Shown one piece after another: positions 61,258 to 64,000 of a stretch of DNA of 64,000 nt. Every line of letters begins with the position of its first letter. Position 1 is the stretch's first letter. The notes beneath the pieces are model-generated. The model saw only the letters and a list, made by a program, of their open reading frames with translations, ran no database searches and was not told the origin of the DNA. The stretch is from Pseudooceanicola sediminis (GTDB lineage Bacteria > Pseudomonadota > Alphaproteobacteria > Rhodobacterales > Rhodobacteraceae). The position numbers were made by a program, and so were the translations under genes. The stretch is from NCBI RefSeq assembly GCF_003575965.1, contig NZ_QWJJ01000009.1, forward strand, positions 62,001 to 126,000, read 5' to 3'.

Positions 61258-61650
61258 TCAGCCTCCGCTCAGATTGCGGCTGTCGATGTACTTGCGCCCC
61301 GCTTCGGTGGCATCCCTGACAGCCTCCGGAAGGGACTTATGGCGCGACTTGGCCAGCTTGATCAAGGCCGGAAGGTTCACGCCGTACAAAATCCGCCGAT
61401 CGTCGGGGCGACAGGCCAGCAGCGACAGGTTGCTGGGCGATCCGCCGAACATGTCCGTCACGACAACGACGCCCTGCCCCTGGTCGACCTCGTCGGCGGC
61501 GGCGCAGATCTCGCGCTCCTTGCCGGCGCGGTCGTCGTTCGTGTCAATCGATATGGCCTGCACACCCGGCTGAGAGCCCACGACGTGCTCGACAGCCGCC
61601 TTGTATTCGCGGGCCAATCCGCCATGTGCGACGATCACTATTCCGATCAA
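61258..61650 (-). CDS. PTS EIIA, mannose type (EIIA-Man)
   Basis: The best start is TTG 61650: GGAAGGA lies 9 bases upstream, and translation then begins IGIVIVAHGG, the normal family N-terminus (130 aa); an upstream ATG at 61689 lacks a site. The phospho-His is in VAHGGLA, and TDMFGGSPSNLSL follows. Regulatory EIIA without a sugar transporter beside it. Confidence 0.88.
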   Translation of the reverse strand: MIGIVIVAHGGLAREYKAAVEHVVGSQPGVQAISIDTNDDRAGKEREICAAADEVDQGQGVVVVTDMFGGSPSNLSLLACRPDDRRILYGVNLPALIKLAKSRHKSLPEAVRDATEAGRKYIDSRNLSGG

Positions 61651-61685
61651 TGCCGGTCTTCCTTCCGCTGGCCGGGCGAGGCTCA

Positions 61686-62585
61686 TCATCCACCACCCCC
61701 GGCTTTGCGCCGTTCCTGTTCCCGGTGCCTAATTGACACTTGCCAGCCCTCTTCCGCAAGGGCTCGTCCCAGCCTTTCGGCCAAAGTGACGGAACGGTGC
61801 TGACCGCCCGTACAGCCGAACCCGATCGCCAGGTGCGACTTGCCCTCGTCCAGGTAGGACGGCAGCAGCATCAGCGTCAGATCCGTGACCTTGCCCAGGA
61901 ACGGCGCAAAGCGCGGATCACCCGCAACATGGTCTTGTACCGCGCAGTCCAGGCCGGTCAGCGCCCGCAGGCTCGGCTCCCAGTAGGGGTTGCGCAGAAA
62001 GCGCACGTCGAACACCATGTCCAGCCCGCGCGGCAGCCCCCGCTTGTAGCTGAACGAATGCAGCGACACCGCCAGGCCATGCCCGCTGACCGGGGCGAAC
62101 AGCCGGTCCATCTCGGCGCGCAGATCATGCACCGTCATCTCGGATGTATCGACCAGCACATCCGCGCGCTCCCGCACCGCACCCAGCAGATCGAATTCCC
62201 GCGCGATGCCGTCCTCGGGCGTCTCGGCAGGCGCCAGCGGATGCCGGCGCCGGGTTTCCGAATAGCGTCGTGACAGCACGTCCGCACGGCAATCCAGGTA
62301 CAACACGTCCAACGCCAGCCCGTCGATCGCGCCCAGCCGCTCAAGCGTCTCCAGCAGGGCCGCGGAGGAGAAATCCCGGTTGCGGACATCGACGCCAAGG
62401 GCAAGAGGACGGCGCAGCGGTGGCCCGTCCAGCAGGCGCGGCAGCAGCGACAGCGGCAGATTGTCGATCGCTTCGAACCCCAGGTCCTCAAGCGCGCGGA
62501 TGGCCGTCGACCGGCCTGCGCCGGACGGCCCTGTCACAAGGACAAGGCGCGGGGTCAGGCTGGCTGTTTCAGATCCGTTGGGCAT
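61686..62585 (-). CDS. rapZ: RapZ/YvcJ-family nucleotide-binding protein
   Basis: ATG 62585 (299 aa). N-terminal P-loop GPSGAGRST, in which the usual Lys is Arg, then a C-terminal domain with [24 protein letters not shown] and [10 protein letters not shown]. In E. coli RapZ controls glmS through sRNAs; in alphaproteobacteria its partners are less clear. Ends 36 bases before the IIA TTG start. Confidence 0.92.
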   Translation of the reverse strand: MPNGSETASLTPRLVLVTGPSGAGRSTAIRALEDLGFEAIDNLPLSLLPRLLDGPPLRRPLALGVDVRNRDFSSAALLETLERLGAIDGLALDVLYLDCRADVLSRRYSETRRRHPLAPAETPEDGIAREFDLLGAVRERADVLVDTSEMTVHDLRAEMDRLFAPVSGHGLAVSLHSFSYKRGLPRGLDMVFDVRFLRNPYWEPSLRALTGLDCAVQDHVAGDPRFAPFLGKVTDLTLMLLPSYLDEGKSHLAIGFGCTGGQHRSVTLAERLGRALAEEGWQVSIRHREQERRKAGGGG

Positions 62586-62634
62586 AGGGGCCGTCAGGTT
62601 AGGGTTAAGGGCGCGAGGCTCGCGCAATGAGTGT

Positions 62635-63114
62635 TCATGCGCTGCGTCCCTCCCGCAGATATTGCAGAATCGCCGCAGCAAAAGCTGCAGTACCAGTATT
62701 GTGAAGTAGAGGTAAAGAAACCCCCAGCAAAATAGTGCTGCGCTGCGGCGGAAGTCGTTCCAATTCGTCTTTTCCCAGGTCGACGACCATCGAAACCTTG
62801 GTTGGCCCGCCATACCGCGCCTTCAAAATGCCGATGCCGCGTGCCTCGATCAGCCCTTCCAGCGGCGGCGGCGACGCGGCGATCAGGGCGTCGGTTTCGC
62901 GGGACAGAATTACGCGGTCATCAGCGACCAGCCCCGCCCCGCGCGACAGCATTTCCAGAACCAGCGACGACTTGCCCGCGCCCGACGGCCCCAGCACCAG
63001 CACGCCCCGCCCCGCCACCGCGGCACAGCTGGCGTGAACGATCACCGGGCCCTGCGCCCCGGCGGCGTCCTGGGGGGTGATGGTGCCGTGCACGGGTGTC
63101 GTCTCCTTCTCCAT
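62635..63114 (-). CDS. hprK: HPr kinase/phosphorylase, short form
   Basis: The 159-residue protein has Walker [11 protein letters not shown] near 42-51, DDRVIL and [10 protein letters not shown], the HprK signature. The N-terminal domain of Firmicute HprK is missing, as usual in alphaproteobacteria. Phosphorylates HPr at Ser. Located between chvG and rapZ. Confidence 0.92.
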   Translation of the reverse strand: MEKETTPVHGTITPQDAAGAQGPVIVHASCAAVAGRGVLVLGPSGAGKSSLVLEMLSRGAGLVADDRVILSRETDALIAASPPPLEGLIEARGIGILKARYGGPTKVSMVVDLGKDELERLPPQRSTILLGVSLPLLHNTGTAAFAAAILQYLREGRSA

Positions 63115-63117
63115 CCT

Positions 63118-64000
63118 CTAGACCGGCAGCCCGACGACGAACCGCGCGCCCAAAGGCGTCGCCGCCGGGGCGGTGCCGGTCGTGCGAATGTTCTCGGCCC
63201 AGATCACGCCGCCATGCGCCTCGACGATCTGCTTGCTGATCGCCAGACCGAGGCCCGAATGATTGCCGAACTCGGCCTCCGGGCGATGCGAATAAAACCG
63301 CGCAAAGATCTTTTGCAGCGCCTCGTCTGGAATGCCGGGTCCGGTATCCTCGACCACGACCAGCACCCGGTTGGCACGTCGCCGCACCCAGACGCGGATC
63401 GCGTCCCCCTCCTTGCAGAACGAAACCGCGTTGCTGATCAGGTTGACAAAGACCTGCGCCAGCCGCGGCTCCAGCCCGCGCAGAACAATTTCGCCGTCGG
63501 GAAGGTCGGTGATGAAATCAATGCCCCGCTGCCCCGCCTGTCCGCCAAGATAGGCGGTCAAGCTGCGCAGCAGTGCCAACAGATCAAAGGCCTGTTCCTC
63601 TTCGCGCACAAGCTCGCTGTCCAGCCGCGACGCATCCGAGATGTCGCTGACCAGCCGGTCCAGCCGCCGCACGTCATGTTCGATCACGTCCAGCAATGTT
63701 GCGCGGTGATCTTCGCGCCGTGCCATGCGCAGCGTCCCCACCGCCGCGCGCAGGCTGGCCAGCGGGTTCTTGATTTCATGGGCAACGTCGGCGGCGAATT
63801 GTTCATTCGAATCGATCCGGTCATACAGCGCCGCGACCATGCCGCGCAGCGCGCCGGACAACCTCCCGATCTCGTCAGACCGGGCCGTCATGTCGGGGAT
63901 GCTGACCCGCGCCGGGGCGCGCCGCTGCAAATCGCCCGCGCCGCCTGCCTCTGCCGCCACCGTAAGATCCGACAGCGGCCGCGCGATGGTCGAGGCCAGA
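63118..64000 (-). CDS. chvG: Sensor histidine kinase ChvG (5' end outside window)
   Basis: The minus frame is open to the right edge through residues LASTIARPLSDLT, part of the HAMP linker. Visible domains are HisKA with DVAHEIKNPLASL, and the ATPase with NLISNAVSF, DTGPGIPD, and GLGLAISKQI. The gene is chvG/exoS by its position next to hprK. The sensor domain and chvI are beyond the edge. Confidence 0.9.
   Translation of the reverse strand, partial: LASTIARPLSDLTVAAEAGGAGDLQRRAPARVSIPDMTARSDEIGRLSGALRGMVAALYDRIDSNEQFAADVAHEIKNPLASLRAAVGTLRMARREDHRATLLDVIEHDVRRLDRLVSDISDASRLDSELVREEEQAFDLLALLRSLTAYLGGQAGQRGIDFITDLPDGEIVLRGLEPRLAQVFVNLISNAVSFCKEGDAIRVWVRRRANRVLVVVEDTGPGIPDEALQKIFARFYSHRPEAEFGNHSGLGLAISKQIVEAHGGVIWAENIRTTGTAPAATPLGARFVVGLPV

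Overview
The window reads as a chromosome segment of an alphaproteobacterium of the order Rhodobacterales (Roseobacter/Paracoccaceae type). Evidence is the gene content and order (chvG-hprK-rapZ-PTS IIA-ptsH; tesA/ybbA/ybbP; gcvT-gcvH-gcvP behind a tandem glycine riboswitch; nfuA-tsaB-rimI; DUF2793 and DUF1127 proteins; TIGR02186 protein next to a TSUP transporter), high GC, an Irr-type ICE box, and intergenic repeats of a kind common in this group.

Region 1 (1 to about 6,833) is foreign: lower GC, looser packing and the right-hand part of a Tn7-like transposon. From the left it holds the N-terminus of a GHKL (MutL/Hsp90-type) ATPase running off the edge, a small membrane protein, an AAA+ ATPase with a Lon-like ATPase core but no protease domain, then tnsA, tnsB and tnsC. 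After tnsC come a rho-independent terminator and a right end with repeated TnsB-type sites. No TniQ/TnsD target selector is visible. The left end lies outside the window. This is the most novel part.

Region 2 (about 7,000 to 17,740) is surface polysaccharide: kpsF, kdsB and kdsA (Kdo and CMP-Kdo supply), kpsT/kpsE divergent from kpsM (ABC capsule export), a DUF2793 protein, and the rfbCBDA operon for dTDP-L-rhamnose.

Region 3 (18,400 to 26,430) holds an L,D-transpeptidase, thioredoxin 2, a lipoprotein hydrolase, a geranylgeranyl-reductase-like flavoprotein, a cold-shock protein, and divergent tesA versus ybbA-ybbP.

Region 4 (26,720 to 33,020) is the glycine cleavage operon with its riboswitch, an NsrR-like Rrf2 regulator, and a gamma-glutamylcyclotransferase-like gene behind overlapping FNR-like and NsrR-like sites.

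Region 5 (33,280 to 47,960) is housekeeping: gltX, a zinc metallopeptidase-like protein, 5-formyl-THF cyclo-ligase with mgtE, guanine deaminase, an operon of hisN, 8-oxoguanine deaminase and a CAP-domain lipoprotein, an XRE regulator, a quinone reductase beside a LysR regulator, DUF1127, a Bax-inhibitor-1 protein, a GNAT protein, rpmG and a PRC-barrel protein.

Region 6 (48,300 to 64,000) holds rnpB, a universal stress protein, nfuA-tsaB-rimI, a purine-nucleoside-type ABC importer (BMP, ATPase, two permeases with a LysE exporter between them), TSUP plus TIGR02186, an acyltransferase, and the PTS/HprK/ChvG regulatory cluster cut by the right edge. No tRNA gene or CRISPR array was recognised.
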